Shown here piece after piece: positions 46,666-55,619 of a stretch of DNA of 64,000 nt. The stretch covers positions 25,858 to 89,857 of the forward strand of contig JAJNQE010000012.1 of the NCBI GenBank assembly GCA_021154985.1. Direction: 5' to 3'. Under the pieces are notes generated by a model. It made no database searches. It was not told the DNA's origin and was given only the letters and a program-made list of their open reading frames with translations. This stretch comes from Hydrogenophaga sp. (GTDB lineage Bacteria; Pseudomonadota; Gammaproteobacteria; Burkholderiales; Burkholderiaceae_C). The translations under genes were made by a program, and so were the position numbers. Within the stretch, counting starts at the first letter, position 1. The number at the start of each line of letters is the position of its first letter.

Positions 46666-47112
46666 ATGCCCCACCTCGTCATCCTCTACACCCCCAATCT
46701 CGACCAGCCCGAATCGCAAGGCGGTATCGACATGAGCCGCCTGTGCCGCGCCCTGTGCGACGCCATGCTCGCCGTGCGCGACGAGGCCGACCAACAGGTG
46801 TTCCCCACCGGGGGAACGCGCGTGCTCGCCTACCCCGCCGCGCACAGCGCCGTGGCCGACGGCGGTGCGGTCGGCGAGGCCGCCGGTCTGGGCAGCGACT
46901 ACGCCTTCGTCTACATGAACGTGCGCATGGCCAAAGGCCGCAGCGCCCTCACGCACCAGCGCGTGGGCGATGCCTTGCAGGCCTGCGTGAAAGCCAACTT
47001 CGCCGCGCAACTGGCCGCGCGCCCCATCGGCATCACCGTGCAGGTGGACGAAGGCCACGAGGTGTTCGACGCCAAGAACAGCTCCATCCACCCGCTGTTC
47101 AACCGGGGCTGA
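46666..47112 (+). CDS. hpaF: 5-carboxymethyl-2-hydroxymuconate delta-isomerase
   Basis: 148 residues, somewhat longer than the 126 of E. coli HpaF. It is a small tautomerase-like enzyme that moves a double bond in the muconate. The N-terminus MPHLVILYTPNL leaves the catalytic Pro exposed after Met removal, and DYAFVYMNVRMAKGRS and ITVQVDEGHEVFDAKNSSIHPLF are family-like. It starts 7 bases after hpaD. Confidence 0.88.
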   Translation: MPHLVILYTPNLDQPESQGGIDMSRLCRALCDAMLAVRDEADQQVFPTGGTRVLAYPAAHSAVADGGAVGEAAGLGSDYAFVYMNVRMAKGRSALTHQRVGDALQACVKANFAAQLAARPIGITVQVDEGHEVFDAKNSSIHPLFNRG

Positions 47113-47130
47113 CCGATCAAGAAGGACACC

Positions 47131-47958
47131 ATGTTCGACGACACCCTCATCCAGCAACTCGCGGCCGAACTCGACCAGGCCGAAAAAGCCCGCACGCCGC
47201 TGGAGCACTTCTCCAAACGCTTCCCCGGCATGACCATCGAAGACGGCTACCGCATCGGCCGCGCCTGGGTGGCGCAGCAGGTGGCCGGCGGCAACAAGGT
47301 CATCGGCCACAAGATCGGCCTCACCAGCCGCGCCATGCAGATGGCCAGCCAGATCGACGAGCCCGACTTCGGCACTTTGCTGCAGAGCATGCTGTTCACC
47401 GCGCCGGCGGGGCAGGTGCTGGAGATCCCCGCCAGCCGCTTCATTGCGCCGCGCGTGGAGGTCGAACTCGCCTTCGTGCTCAAGGCCCCGCTCAAGGGCA
47501 CCGGTGTGACGGTTGCCGACGTGCTCAACGCCACCGAGTACGTGACCCCGGCCATCGAGATCATCGACGCGCGCATCGAACAGTTCGACCGCCACACCAA
47601 GGTCATGCGCAAGGTGTTCGACACCATCAGCGACAACGCGGCCAACGCCGGCATCGTGCTCGGCGCGGGCGACGAGCGTTACCAGGCCGACCCACTCACC
47701 ACCGACCTGCCCTGGTGCGGCGCCGTGCTGAAACAGAACGGAGTGGTGGAAGAAACGGGTCTGGCCGCCGGTGTGCAAGGCCACCCGGCGGTGGGCATCG
47801 CCTGGCTGGCGCACAAGCTCGCGCCCTGGGGCGAGTCGCTGCGCGCGGGCCAGATCGTGCTGGCCGGTTCGTTCACACGACCCGTGGCCGCGAAAGTGGG
47901 TGACCTGTTCGAGGCCGACTACGGTCCGCTCGGGTGCCTCAAGTTCAGGTTCGTTTGA
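47131..47958 (+). CDS. hpaH: 2-oxohept-4-ene-1,7-dioate hydratase
   Basis: 275 residues, fumarylacetoacetate-hydrolase-like family (MhpD group). It adds water to give 4-hydroxy-2-oxoheptanedioate, the substrate of HpaI. Motifs: [44 protein letters not shown] with metal-binding acids, and [12 protein letters not shown]. It starts 18 bases after hpaF and ends 11 bases before hpaI. Confidence 0.92.
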   Translation: MFDDTLIQQLAAELDQAEKARTPLEHFSKRFPGMTIEDGYRIGRAWVAQQVAGGNKVIGHKIGLTSRAMQMASQIDEPDFGTLLQSMLFTAPAGQVLEIPASRFIAPRVEVELAFVLKAPLKGTGVTVADVLNATEYVTPAIEIIDARIEQFDRHTKVMRKVFDTISDNAANAGIVLGAGDERYQADPLTTDLPWCGAVLKQNGVVEETGLAAGVQGHPAVGIAWLAHKLAPWGESLRAGQIVLAGSFTRPVAAKVGDLFEADYGPLGCLKFRFV

Positions 47959-47969
47959 AAGCCACCACC

Positions 47970-48788
47970 ATGCAGACCCCCGTCAACACCTTCAAACAAG
48001 CGCTCGCCGAGCGCCAACCACAGATCGGCCTCTGGCTGGGCCTGGCCAATGCCTGCAGCGCCGAGATCTGCGCCGGCGCCGGATTCGACTGGCTGCTGGT
48101 CGACGGCGAGCACGCGCCCAACGGGCTGCAAGACCTGCTTGCGCAAGCCCAGGCCATCGCCGCCTACCCCGCCACACACGCCATCGCGCGCGTGGCCGTG
48201 GGCGATGCGGTGCTCATCAAGCAGACCCTGGACCTGGGTTTTCAGACCGTGCTGGTGCCCATGGTCGACACGCCCGAGCAAGCGGCGCAGCTGGTGCGCG
48301 CCTGCCGCTACCCGCAAGACGATGGACAGGGCGGGGTGCGCGGCATGGCCGGCGCACGGGCCTCGCGCTGGGGGCGTTATCCCAACTACGCCAAAGAAGC
48401 CAACGCCCAGGTGTGCCTGTTGGTCCAGGCGGAAACCACGGAAGCGTTGAAGCACCTCGATGCGATCGCCGCCACGCCGGGCGTGGACGGGGTGTTCATC
48501 GGCCCGGCGGACCTTTCAGCTTCCATGGGCCACGTGGGCAACCCCGGCCACCCCGAGGTGCAGGCCGCCATCGAAGACGCCATCCGCCGTATCGTGCGGG
48601 CCGGCAAGGCACCGGGCATCCTCACCAGCGACGAAGCGCAGGCGCGCCACTACCTGGCGCTGGGCGCGGTGTTCGTGGCCGTGGGACTGGACACCCAGAT
48701 CCTGGCGCGCCAGACCAGTGCACTGGCCGCGCGCTTCAAGGCCGACGCACCCGCCATGCCCGCACCCGCAAAGGGTGGCGTGTACTGA
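47970..48788 (+). CDS. hpaI: 4-hydroxy-2-oxoheptanedioate aldolase
   Basis: 272 residues, class II pyruvate aldolase of the HpcH/HpaI family. It cleaves to pyruvate and succinic semialdehyde, the last step of the pathway. The ATG at 47970 gives [25 protein letters not shown]. Motifs: LVDGEHAPN with the catalytic His, [17 protein letters not shown], and metal-binding VQAETTEAL. All catalytic elements look intact. Confidence 0.94.
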   Translation: MQTPVNTFKQALAERQPQIGLWLGLANACSAEICAGAGFDWLLVDGEHAPNGLQDLLAQAQAIAAYPATHAIARVAVGDAVLIKQTLDLGFQTVLVPMVDTPEQAAQLVRACRYPQDDGQGGVRGMAGARASRWGRYPNYAKEANAQVCLLVQAETTEALKHLDAIAATPGVDGVFIGPADLSASMGHVGNPGHPEVQAAIEDAIRRIVRAGKAPGILTSDEAQARHYLALGAVFVAVGLDTQILARQTSALAARFKADAPAMPAPAKGGVY

Positions 48789-48811
48789 CCCAATTGATCA
48801 AGGAAGCCACC

Positions 48812-49606
48812 ATGAACGCGACCCTGCGCGCCACCACCGTGCTGCCCGCCGGCATGCACCCCGAAGAATGGGCCGCCCGCCTGGAGCTCGCCGCCTGCTA
48901 CCGCGTGTTCGCCATGCTCGGGTGGACCGAGATGATCTACAACCACATCACCTTGCGGTTGCCCGACTCGGTGGCCGGAAGTGAAAAGCAGTTTTTGATC
49001 AACCCGTTTGGCTTGCATTACAGCGAGGTCACCGCCAGCAACCTGGTGAAGATCAACCTGCAGGGTGAGGTGCTGGACGGCTCGACCCACCGCGTCAACC
49101 CCGCCGGGTTCACGGTGCACGCCGCCATTCACGACGGTCTGCCCGGCGCACACTGCGTGATGCACACCCACACGACAGCCGGCGTGGCCGTGGCATGCCT
49201 CAAGGACGGCTTGCAGCAGACCAACTTCTACACCGCCCAGCTGCACGGCATGCTGGCGTACCACGCGTTCGAGGGCATCACCATCCACGCCGACGAGGCG
49301 CCGCGCCTGCTCAACAGCATCGGCGACAAGCCGGCCGTGATCCTGCGCAACCACGGTCTGCTGGCCTGGGGCTCCACGCTGCCGCAAACGTTTGCGATTC
49401 TGTGGACGCTGCAGCGCGCCTGCGAGATCCAGCTCGCCACCTTCAGCATGGGCGGGTCGGCGGCTGCGCTGCCGGTGCCCGAGGCCATTGCTGAAAAATG
49501 CACGCGCGACGCGCTACAGTTCAGCCCCAACCACGGCGCGGGCCGTGACGTGTTCGACGCGCTGGTGAGGCAGGTGAACCGCTTCGACAGCAGCTACCTG
49601 GAGTGA
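48812..49606 (+). CDS. Class II aldolase/adducin family protein
   Basis: 264 residues from ATG 48812, with AAGGAAG before it; a much longer upstream frame is a shadow of hpaI. The fold is that of L-fuculose-phosphate aldolase, with zinc ligands in VMHTHTTAGVAVA and in LRNHGLLAWG. Related proteins in catabolic clusters act as aldolases or decarboxylases on small hydroxy acids. It is 23 bases after hpaI, so it is probably co-transcribed, but it is not part of the known homoprotocatechuate route. Confidence 0.85.
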   Translation: MNATLRATTVLPAGMHPEEWAARLELAACYRVFAMLGWTEMIYNHITLRLPDSVAGSEKQFLINPFGLHYSEVTASNLVKINLQGEVLDGSTHRVNPAGFTVHAAIHDGLPGAHCVMHTHTTAGVAVACLKDGLQQTNFYTAQLHGMLAYHAFEGITIHADEAPRLLNSIGDKPAVILRNHGLLAWGSTLPQTFAILWTLQRACEIQLATFSMGGSAAALPVPEAIAEKCTRDALQFSPNHGAGRDVFDALVRQVNRFDSSYLE

Positions 49607-49613
49607 GCATCGG

Positions 49614-50615
49614 ATGCCAACGGATTTCCAGCGTGTGGCCATTGTCGGCGCCGGCGCCATCGGCGGCTGGCTCGGTGTGCTGCTCTCGCACACCGGCTGC
49701 ATCGTCAGTGCGCTCGCCCGGGGCGACACGCTCGCCGCACTCCAGCGCGATGGCCTGCAGCTGCATGAAAACGGCCGCCTCATCGGCGCGCCGGTGGAGG
49801 CTTCCAGCAGCGCGGTGGCACTCGGCGTGCAAGACCTGGTGATCGTGGCGGTGAAGGCGCCCGCGCTGCCCGATGTGGCCCGCAGCATCGCCCCGCTGAT
49901 CGGGCGCCACACGGTGGTGCTCACCGCCATGAACGGCGTGCCCTGGTGGTTCTTCAACGGCTTTGGTGGCGAGCGGGCCGGCACGCGCCTGCAGTCGGTG
50001 GACCCCACCGGCGCCATCGACCGCGCCATCCCCTCGCGCAACGTCATCGGTGGCGTGGTGCACGCCAGCTGTTCGGTGGATTCACCGGGCGTCATCCGCC
50101 ACCACTTCGGCAATGGACTGATCGTTGGCGAGCCCTCGGGCGAAGCCAGCGAGCGCGTGGCCGCGCTGGCCGAGCTCCTGCGCCGCGCCGGGCTCAACGC
50201 CAGCGTGTCGCCGCAGATCCAGAAAGACGTCTGGTACAAGCTCTGGGGCAACATGACGGTGAACCCGGTGAGCGCGCTCACCGGGGCCACCACCGACCGC
50301 ATCCTGGGCGACGAGCTGGTGCGCGGCTTCATCAGCAGCGTGATGCTCGAAGCCAGGGACATCGGTGCGCGCATCGGCATCCCGATCGACCAGCAGCCCG
50401 AAGACCGCCACGCGGTGACGCTCAAGCTCGGTGCCTTCAAGACCTCGATGTTGCAGGACGTGCAGGCCCGCAAACCGGTGGAGCTCGACGCGCTGGTGAC
50501 GGTGGTGCGCGAACTCGGCCAGCTCACCGGCGTGCCCACGCCGTTCACCGACGCGCTCCTGGGCCTCTCTCGCCTGCAGGCGCAAACGCTGGGGCTGTAT
50601 CCTTTAGCCCAGTAG
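49614..50615 (+). CDS. 2-dehydropantoate 2-reductase family protein
   Basis: 333 residues. NAD(P)-binding GAGAIGGWLGVLLS is at the N-terminus, and the catalytic Lys is in QKDVWYKLWGNMTVNPVSALTGA. The family includes PanE, which reduces ketopantoate for coenzyme A synthesis, but many paralogues in catabolic clusters reduce other 2-keto acids. Its start is 7 bases after the aldolase gene, which suggests a catabolic role here. It overlaps the convergent marC gene by 12 bases. Confidence 0.85.
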   Translation: MPTDFQRVAIVGAGAIGGWLGVLLSHTGCIVSALARGDTLAALQRDGLQLHENGRLIGAPVEASSSAVALGVQDLVIVAVKAPALPDVARSIAPLIGRHTVVLTAMNGVPWWFFNGFGGERAGTRLQSVDPTGAIDRAIPSRNVIGGVVHASCSVDSPGVIRHHFGNGLIVGEPSGEASERVAALAELLRRAGLNASVSPQIQKDVWYKLWGNMTVNPVSALTGATTDRILGDELVRGFISSVMLEARDIGARIGIPIDQQPEDRHAVTLKLGAFKTSMLQDVQARKPVELDALVTVVRELGQLTGVPTPFTDALLGLSRLQAQTLGLYPLAQ

Positions 50616-51224
50616 CGCCGGGAACAGCTTCACCAGCCCGGTGGCCATCACCTCCACCGACAACGCAGCGAGGATCAAACCCATCAAACGCGTCATCACG
50701 TTGATGCCGGTCTGCCCCAGAAAACGCGCGATCGGCTCGGCCAGGGTGAAGCAGATGGCGGTGGCCAGCGCGATGACCACACCGTAGCCCACCAGCGCGG
50801 CGTGCTGGAAGAAGGTCTTGGCCTGGTCGGCGTAGATCACCACGGTGGACATGGTGGCCGGCCCGGTGAGCAGCGGAATGGTGAGCGGCACCACGGCGAT
50901 CGAGGCGCGGGCCGACGCGTCGCTCACCTCCAGCTCGTTGGTCTTGGCCTCGGCCGGCTGGGCGTTGAGCATGGCCAGGGCCGAGGTCAGCAGCAGCATG
51001 CCGCCACCCACCTGGAAACTCGCCAGCGAGATGCCGAAGAACGCCAGGATCTGCAGGCCGATGATGGCGCAGGTGGCGATGACAGCGAACGCACTGAAGG
51101 CCGAAATCATGACCGTGCGCCGCCGCTGCTTGCGGCTGAAACCCTGCGTGTAGTGGATGAAAAACGGCACGATCGCCAGCGGGTTGACGATCGCCAGCAG
51201 GGTGATGAGCGGCTTGAAATCCAT
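50604..51224 (-). CDS. MarC family integral membrane protein
   Basis: 206 residues with six hydrophobic segments. The N-terminus FKPLITLLAIVNPLAIVPFFIHYTQGFS and the LTIPLLTGPATMSTVVIYADQ stretch are hallmarks of MarC/YchE. The family was once linked to multiple antibiotic resistance, but its function is unknown. It is transcribed toward the KPR gene. Confidence 0.92.
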   Translation of the reverse strand: MDFKPLITLLAIVNPLAIVPFFIHYTQGFSRKQRRRTVMISAFSAFAVIATCAIIGLQILAFFGISLASFQVGGGMLLLTSALAMLNAQPAEAKTNELEVSDASARASIAVVPLTIPLLTGPATMSTVVIYADQAKTFFQHAALVGYGVVIALATAICFTLAEPIARFLGQTGINVMTRLMGLILAALSVEVMATGLVKLFPALLG

Positions 51225-51235
51225 ACCTGATTGTG

Positions 51236-51432
51236 GCCCACCCCCGCCGCGCTGCGCGCGTCCCCCTCAAGGGGGCGCACGCTGGGACCGGCGGAGCCGG
51301 ATCCTCGCGTGCCCTGGACGAAGCACCCCGCGCCTCGGATCGTGACGGCGAACGAGACGGACGCCGGGCCGCCCCAAGGCCGGCTCAGCCCCCTTGGGGG
51401 GCAGCGACCCGCGCAGCGGCGGAGCGTGGGGG
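51236..51432. repeat. GC-rich inverted repeat pair between marC and the MaoC gene
   Basis: About 200 bases with no gene. The left end (51236-51280) and right end (51390-51432) are similar in inverted orientation: CCCCCGCCGCGCTGCGC against GCGCAGCGGCGGAGCGTGG, each next to a small hairpin (CCCCCTCAAGGGGG, CCCCCTTGGGGGG). Such sequences are common between genes in Comamonadaceae and may act as terminators or as protein-binding repeats. Confidence 0.75.
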
Positions 51433-51900
51433 CTACAGTGCCCCTGGCTCCCTTCGGCGGAACATGCCGTAACCCTCCATGAACAGCACCTTGTCGCCGT
51501 GCTGGTTGAACATTTCCCAGCTGGTGCGCACCAGGCCCACGTCGGGCCGTTTGCTCATGGGGCGTTTTTCCAGAATGGTGTGTTGCAGGCGCAGCGTGTC
51601 GCCGGGGAACACGGGCTTCAACCACTTCAGACTGTCCAGTCCGGGAGAACCCAGGCTGGAGCTCTCGCTCAGGAAGTTGGTCACCATCAGCCGCATGGCC
51701 ATGGCGCAGGTGTGCCAGCCGCTGGCGCTCAGCGCACCGAACACCGAGGCCTTGGCGGCGTCGTGGTCGAGGTGAAACGGCTGCGGGTCGAACTGGCGGG
51801 CGAAGGCGAGGGTCTCTTCTTCGGTGGGCGTGATGGTGCCGAGGTCGCGGGTGCTGCCCACCTCCAGGTCTTCCCACCAGTACTTGATTTCGGTCGTCAT
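51433..51900 (-). CDS. MaoC-like dehydratase
   Basis: 155 residues, hotdog fold. The ATG at 51900 gives MTTEIKYWWEDLEVGSTRDLG. The hydratase motif is seen as AFARQFDPQPFHLDHDAAK, with the Asp/His pair, followed by GWHTCAMAMRL. It may hydrate or dehydrate acyl-CoA substrates. It lies 2 bases after an SDR gene on the same strand, so the two probably act together on one substrate, not identified here. Confidence 0.9.
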   Translation of the reverse strand: MTTEIKYWWEDLEVGSTRDLGTITPTEEETLAFARQFDPQPFHLDHDAAKASVFGALSASGWHTCAMAMRLMVTNFLSESSSLGSPGLDSLKWLKPVFPGDTLRLQHTILEKRPMSKRPDVGLVRTSWEMFNQHGDKVLFMEGYGMFRRREPGAL

Positions 51901-51902
51901 GT

Positions 51903-52661
51903 TCAGCGGCCTCCAGAAACATCGATCAGCGACATGGTGGTGTAGCTCGCCGCATCCGACAGCAGCCACACGATGGCCTGCGCCACCTCGTCGGCCGTGC
52001 CGCCGCGCTGCATGGGCACCAGGTGCTGCAGGTCGCGCACGCGGTTGGGCAAGCCGCCGGAGGCGTGGATGTCGGTCTCGATCAGGCCCGGGCGCACCGC
52101 GTTCACCCGAATGCCTTCACCCCCCACCTCCTTGGCCAGGCCGATGGTGAAGGCGTCGATAGCGCCCTTGGCCGCCGCGTAGTCCACGTACTGCCCGGGC
52201 GAGCCCAGGCGCGAGGCCGCGCTGGACACATTGACGATGGCGCCACCCTCGCCCCCGTGCTTCGTGCTCATGCGGCGCACGGCTTCGCGCGCGCACAGCA
52301 TCGAGCCGATCACGTTGATGTCGAACATGCGTTTCAGGCGCGCCAGGCTCATCTCGTCAACCCGCGCACTCACGTCCACCACACCCGCGTTGTTCACCAG
52401 TCCGGTCAGCCGCCCGAGCTTGGCGTCGATCCTGGCGAACATCGCCAGCACCTGGGCTTCATCGGCCACATCGGCCTGCACCGACATCGCCGTGCCGCCG
52501 AGCTCGCGGATGCTGCGCACCACCTCGTCGGCGGCCAGTGAATTGGCGGTGTAGTTCACCGCCACCGCCCAGCCCTGTGAGGCCGCCAGGCGCGCCGTGG
52601 CCGCACCGATCCCGCGTCCACCGCCCGTGACCAGCAGCACGCGACCAACCGCCTTGTCCAT
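51903..52661 (-). CDS. Short-chain dehydrogenase/reductase
   Basis: 252 residues, classical SDR. LVTGGGRGIGAATARLAA binds NAD(P), LVNNAGVVD is conserved, and the catalytic Ser and Tyr-x3-Lys are in VSSAASRLGSPGQYVDYAAAKGA. It has glucose or 3-oxoacyl reductase-like features; the substrate cannot be told. It is divergent from the isomerase gene at 52746 with 84 bases between, which hold the promoters of both. Confidence 0.92.
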   Translation of the reverse strand: MDKAVGRVLLVTGGGRGIGAATARLAASQGWAVAVNYTANSLAADEVVRSIRELGGTAMSVQADVADEAQVLAMFARIDAKLGRLTGLVNNAGVVDVSARVDEMSLARLKRMFDINVIGSMLCAREAVRRMSTKHGGEGGAIVNVSSAASRLGSPGQYVDYAAAKGAIDAFTIGLAKEVGGEGIRVNAVRPGLIETDIHASGGLPNRVRDLQHLVPMQRGGTADEVAQAIVWLLSDAASYTTMSLIDVSGGR

Positions 52662-52745
52662 AACCTGTCTCCTGCAGAAAGTGGTGGCATCGCGTACAAC
52701 ACGGGCTCGCCACGGCCACCATTACAACAGCGCTAGGAGACCCTC

Positions 52746-53345
52746 ATGCGTCACACAGTCGACTACTACTTCGCCCCGCAAAGCCCCTGGACCTACCTCG
52801 GCCACGAGCGTTTTGCCGCGCTCGTGCGCGAGACCGGCGCCGCCGTGCGCGTGTTGCCCATGGACCTGGGCAAAATTTTCCCGCTCTCCGGCGGCTTGCC
52901 GCTGCCCAAGCGCGCGCCGCAGCGCCAGGCCTACCGGCTGCTGGAGCTGCGCCGTTTCAGTCAGGCGCTGGCCGTGCCGTTGAACCCCGAGCCGCGGTTT
53001 TTCCCGGTCGCTGGCGATCCGGCTGCGCGCCTGATCACGGCGGTGGCCATGCACGACGGCAGCGAGGCCGCCATGAAGATCACAGGGGCCGTGACCGCCG
53101 CCGTGTGGGCGCAGGAGCGCGACATTGCGTCGATGTCGGTGCTGGCGGAGCTGCTGGCCGAATGCGGTCTGGACGCCGCGCGCCTCGCGCAGTCGCAGCA
53201 ACCCGACGTGCAGGCGCGCTACGACGAGCAGACCCAGGCCGCCATCGATGCCAGCGTGTTCGGTGCGCCGAGCTATGTGATCGACGGCGAACTGTTCTGG
53301 GGCCAGGACCGGCTCGACTTTGTGGCGCGCAAGCTGCGCGCCTGA
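52746..53345 (+). CDS. 2-hydroxychromene-2-carboxylate isomerase family protein
   Basis: 199 residues, DsbA-like fold of the kappa-class GST/HCCA isomerase group. The N-terminus [21 protein letters not shown], with Ser at the glutathione-binding site, and the C-terminal [22 protein letters not shown] are family marks. In naphthalene pathways it isomerises hydroxychromene carboxylate using glutathione; here no naphthalene genes are near, so the natural substrate is open. AGGAGA precedes the ATG. Confidence 0.9.
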   Translation: MRHTVDYYFAPQSPWTYLGHERFAALVRETGAAVRVLPMDLGKIFPLSGGLPLPKRAPQRQAYRLLELRRFSQALAVPLNPEPRFFPVAGDPAARLITAVAMHDGSEAAMKITGAVTAAVWAQERDIASMSVLAELLAECGLDAARLAQSQQPDVQARYDEQTQAAIDASVFGAPSYVIDGELFWGQDRLDFVARKLRA

Positions 53346-53374
53346 CTTATCAACCCCACCACAGGAGACCTTCC

Positions 53375-54058
53375 ATGGGACAGATGATCGAACTCAAGTC
53401 CGCCGACGGCACCACCTTCTCCGCCTACGTGGCAGAACCCACCGGCAAGGCCAAAGGCGGCCTGGTCGTGCTGCAGGAAATCTTTGGCGTGAACTCGCAC
53501 ATCCGCTCGGTGGCCGACGGCTACGCGGCCGCGGGTTATTTCGTGGTCGCACCCGCCACGTTCCACCGCGTGCAGCCCGGCGTGGAACTCGGCTACACCG
53601 AGGCCGACATGGGCACCGGCTTCGGCTTCAAGACCGCTGTGGAGGGCTTGCCCGCGCCCGGCGTGATGGCCGACATCCAGGCCGCCATCGACCACGCTTC
53701 GCAAGCCGGCAAGGTCGGCATCGTCGGCTACTGCTGGGGCGGCCTGCTCACCTGGCGCTCGGCCTGCACACTCAAGGGCTTGTCGGCCGCGGTGCCGTAT
53801 TACGGTGGTGGCATGACGGCCGCCGCCGACGCGGCGCGCACACCGACCGTGCCGGTGATGGCCCACTTCGGCGACCAGGACCACTGGATTCCGCTGGACA
53901 CGGTCGAGGTGTTCAAGAACGCTCAGCCGGGTGTCGCGGTGCACGTGTACCAAGCCAACCACGGCTTCAACTGCGACCAGCGCGGCTCGTACAACGAAGC
54001 CGCCGCAAAGCTGGCGCGCGAACGCACGCTGGCCTTCTTCGCTCAACACATCGGCTGA
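53375..54058 (+). CDS. Dienelactone hydrolase family protein
   Basis: 227 residues, alpha/beta hydrolase. The catalytic Cys is in [11 protein letters not shown], the Asp in [10 protein letters not shown] and the His in YQANHGFNC, all intact. The family opens dienelactones of chloroaromatic pathways and other lactones. The ATG at 53375 follows AGGAGA; a longer frame upstream is spurious. It is 29 bases after the isomerase gene. Confidence 0.92.
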   Translation: MGQMIELKSADGTTFSAYVAEPTGKAKGGLVVLQEIFGVNSHIRSVADGYAAAGYFVVAPATFHRVQPGVELGYTEADMGTGFGFKTAVEGLPAPGVMADIQAAIDHASQAGKVGIVGYCWGGLLTWRSACTLKGLSAAVPYYGGGMTAAADAARTPTVPVMAHFGDQDHWIPLDTVEVFKNAQPGVAVHVYQANHGFNCDQRGSYNEAAAKLARERTLAFFAQHIG

Positions 54059-54063
54059 AGGCC

Positions 54064-54969
54064 ATGCGGCGCACCGGTCTGATCAGCCTTTTGATGGCGG
54101 TCTGCACGGCCGCTGCTGCAGCCGACTACCGCGGCCCGCTGTTTGACGCCCACCTGCACTACAACGACGAGGCCTGCACCCACGACACACCAGCCCCGGG
54201 TTGCCCGCACCCCATCGCCGATGTGCTGGAGCGCATGCAGAAAAGCGGGGTGCGCGCCATCGTGGCGAACTCGCGGCCCAACGACGGCACCCAGGCACTG
54301 GCCACCGCGCGAGAGCAAACCCGCGCCGCCGGGGTGACGGTGGTGCCCTTTGTGCGGCTCTACCGCAACCGCGCCGACTACAACAACTGGTTCCGCGACC
54401 CCACCATCGTGGACATGGTGAACACCGAGCTCGCGCGCGGCACGCCCGCCGGGCCCTACCGCGGCCTGGGCGAGTTCCATCTGTACGACAGCGCGAACGC
54501 CAACGGCCCGGTGGCGAAACAGCTCATGGCGCTGGCCGAAGCGAAAGACCTGGCCATCCTCGCGCATGTGGACGATGTGGCGATCGACCTGCTGATGGCC
54601 AACACGCCGTCCAAAGGTCAGAAGATGCGCCTGATCTGGGCACACACGGGCATTGGGGGCGTGCCGGCGCCGAGGGTGGACGAACTCTTTGCGCGCTACC
54701 CGAAACTGATGGGCGAACTGTCCTACCGCCCGGGTCTGGCGTGCGCCGACGGCCAGCTCTGTCCCGAGTGGCGCGCTTTGCTGCTGAAGTACCCCGACCG
54801 TTTCATGATCGGCTCCGACACCTGGGTCAACCAGCGCTGGCAGTACTACGGCGAACTCATGCAGGGCTACCGCACCTGGCTCGGTGGCCTGCCGGCTGAT
54901 GTCGCGCGGCGCATCGCGTGGGGCAACGGCGCGCAACTGTTTGGCGTGTCCGAGCCCGCCCCGCGATGA
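54064..54969 (+). CDS. Exported amidohydrolase family protein
   Basis: 301 residues. Residues 1-20 ([20 protein letters not shown]) are a signal peptide, so it acts in the periplasm. The TIM-barrel metal motif DAHLHYND follows directly; [17 protein letters not shown] and MIGSDTWV hold the other likely ligands. It resembles metal-dependent hydrolases of the amidohydrolase_2 group, which include decarboxylases and lactonases. The gene is 5 bases after the hydrolase gene and overlaps the GST gene as ATGA. Confidence 0.85.
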   Translation: MRRTGLISLLMAVCTAAAAADYRGPLFDAHLHYNDEACTHDTPAPGCPHPIADVLERMQKSGVRAIVANSRPNDGTQALATAREQTRAAGVTVVPFVRLYRNRADYNNWFRDPTIVDMVNTELARGTPAGPYRGLGEFHLYDSANANGPVAKQLMALAEAKDLAILAHVDDVAIDLLMANTPSKGQKMRLIWAHTGIGGVPAPRVDELFARYPKLMGELSYRPGLACADGQLCPEWRALLLKYPDRFMIGSDTWVNQRWQYYGELMQGYRTWLGGLPADVARRIAWGNGAQLFGVSEPAPR

Positions 54970-55616
54970 TCCAGCTGCACTTCCATCCCGGCACCGCGGC
55001 CATGGTGCCGCACATCGTGCTCGAAGAACTCGGCATTCCGTACGAGCGCGTGCCGGTGGACCGGGACAACAACGCGCACAAGGCGCCGGCCTACCTGAAG
55101 CTCAACCCCAACGGGCTGATCCCGGTGCTGGTCGACGGTGACCTGGTGCTCTACGAGACCGCCGCGATCTGCCTGCACCTGGGCGACACCCATCCCCACG
55201 CCGGCTTGATGCCTGCGCTGGGCACGCCCGAGCGCGCCCACGCCTACAAATGGCTGGTCTGGCTCACCAACTCGCTGCAGACCGCGCTGCTCGCGTATTT
55301 CTATCCCGAGCGCTGGGTCAGCGAGGGCAATGTGCAGGGCGCAGGGGAAGTGAAGGCCCGCGCCGAGGCCCGCGTGGCCTCGCTGATCGACCAGCTTGAC
55401 GCCGAGCTCGCGCGCCACGGTGGACCGTGGTTCATGGGCGAGACCTATTCGGTCGTCGATCCGTATGTCTACACGCTGTGCCGCTGGACGCGCGATTTCG
55501 ACAGCCCGCCAGCCCGCACGTGGCCGCATCTGGCGCCCTACCTGCAGCGCATGCTCGCGCGCCCCGCGCTGCAGCGCGTGATGGCCAACGAAGGCCTCGC
55601 ACCGCCTTTTGTGTGA
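54966..55616 (+). CDS. Glutathione S-transferase family protein
   Basis: 216 residues from ATG 54966, which overlaps the preceding stop by 4 bases. The N-terminal thioredoxin-like domain contains [30 protein letters not shown], with the cis-Pro and glutathione-binding ETAA stretch; the helical C-terminal domain has [20 protein letters not shown]. It may detoxify electrophiles from the neighbouring catabolic reactions; the substrate is unknown. Confidence 0.93.
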   Translation: MIQLHFHPGTAAMVPHIVLEELGIPYERVPVDRDNNAHKAPAYLKLNPNGLIPVLVDGDLVLYETAAICLHLGDTHPHAGLMPALGTPERAHAYKWLVWLTNSLQTALLAYFYPERWVSEGNVQGAGEVKARAEARVASLIDQLDAELARHGGPWFMGETYSVVDPYVYTLCRWTRDFDSPPARTWPHLAPYLQRMLARPALQRVMANEGLAPPFV

Positions 55617-55619
55617 AGT

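Noticed and set aside
47771..48811. Long N-terminal extension of the class II aldolase frame
   Set aside because: It lies over hpaH and hpaI in another frame; a good ribosome site and ATG at 48812 mark the true start.
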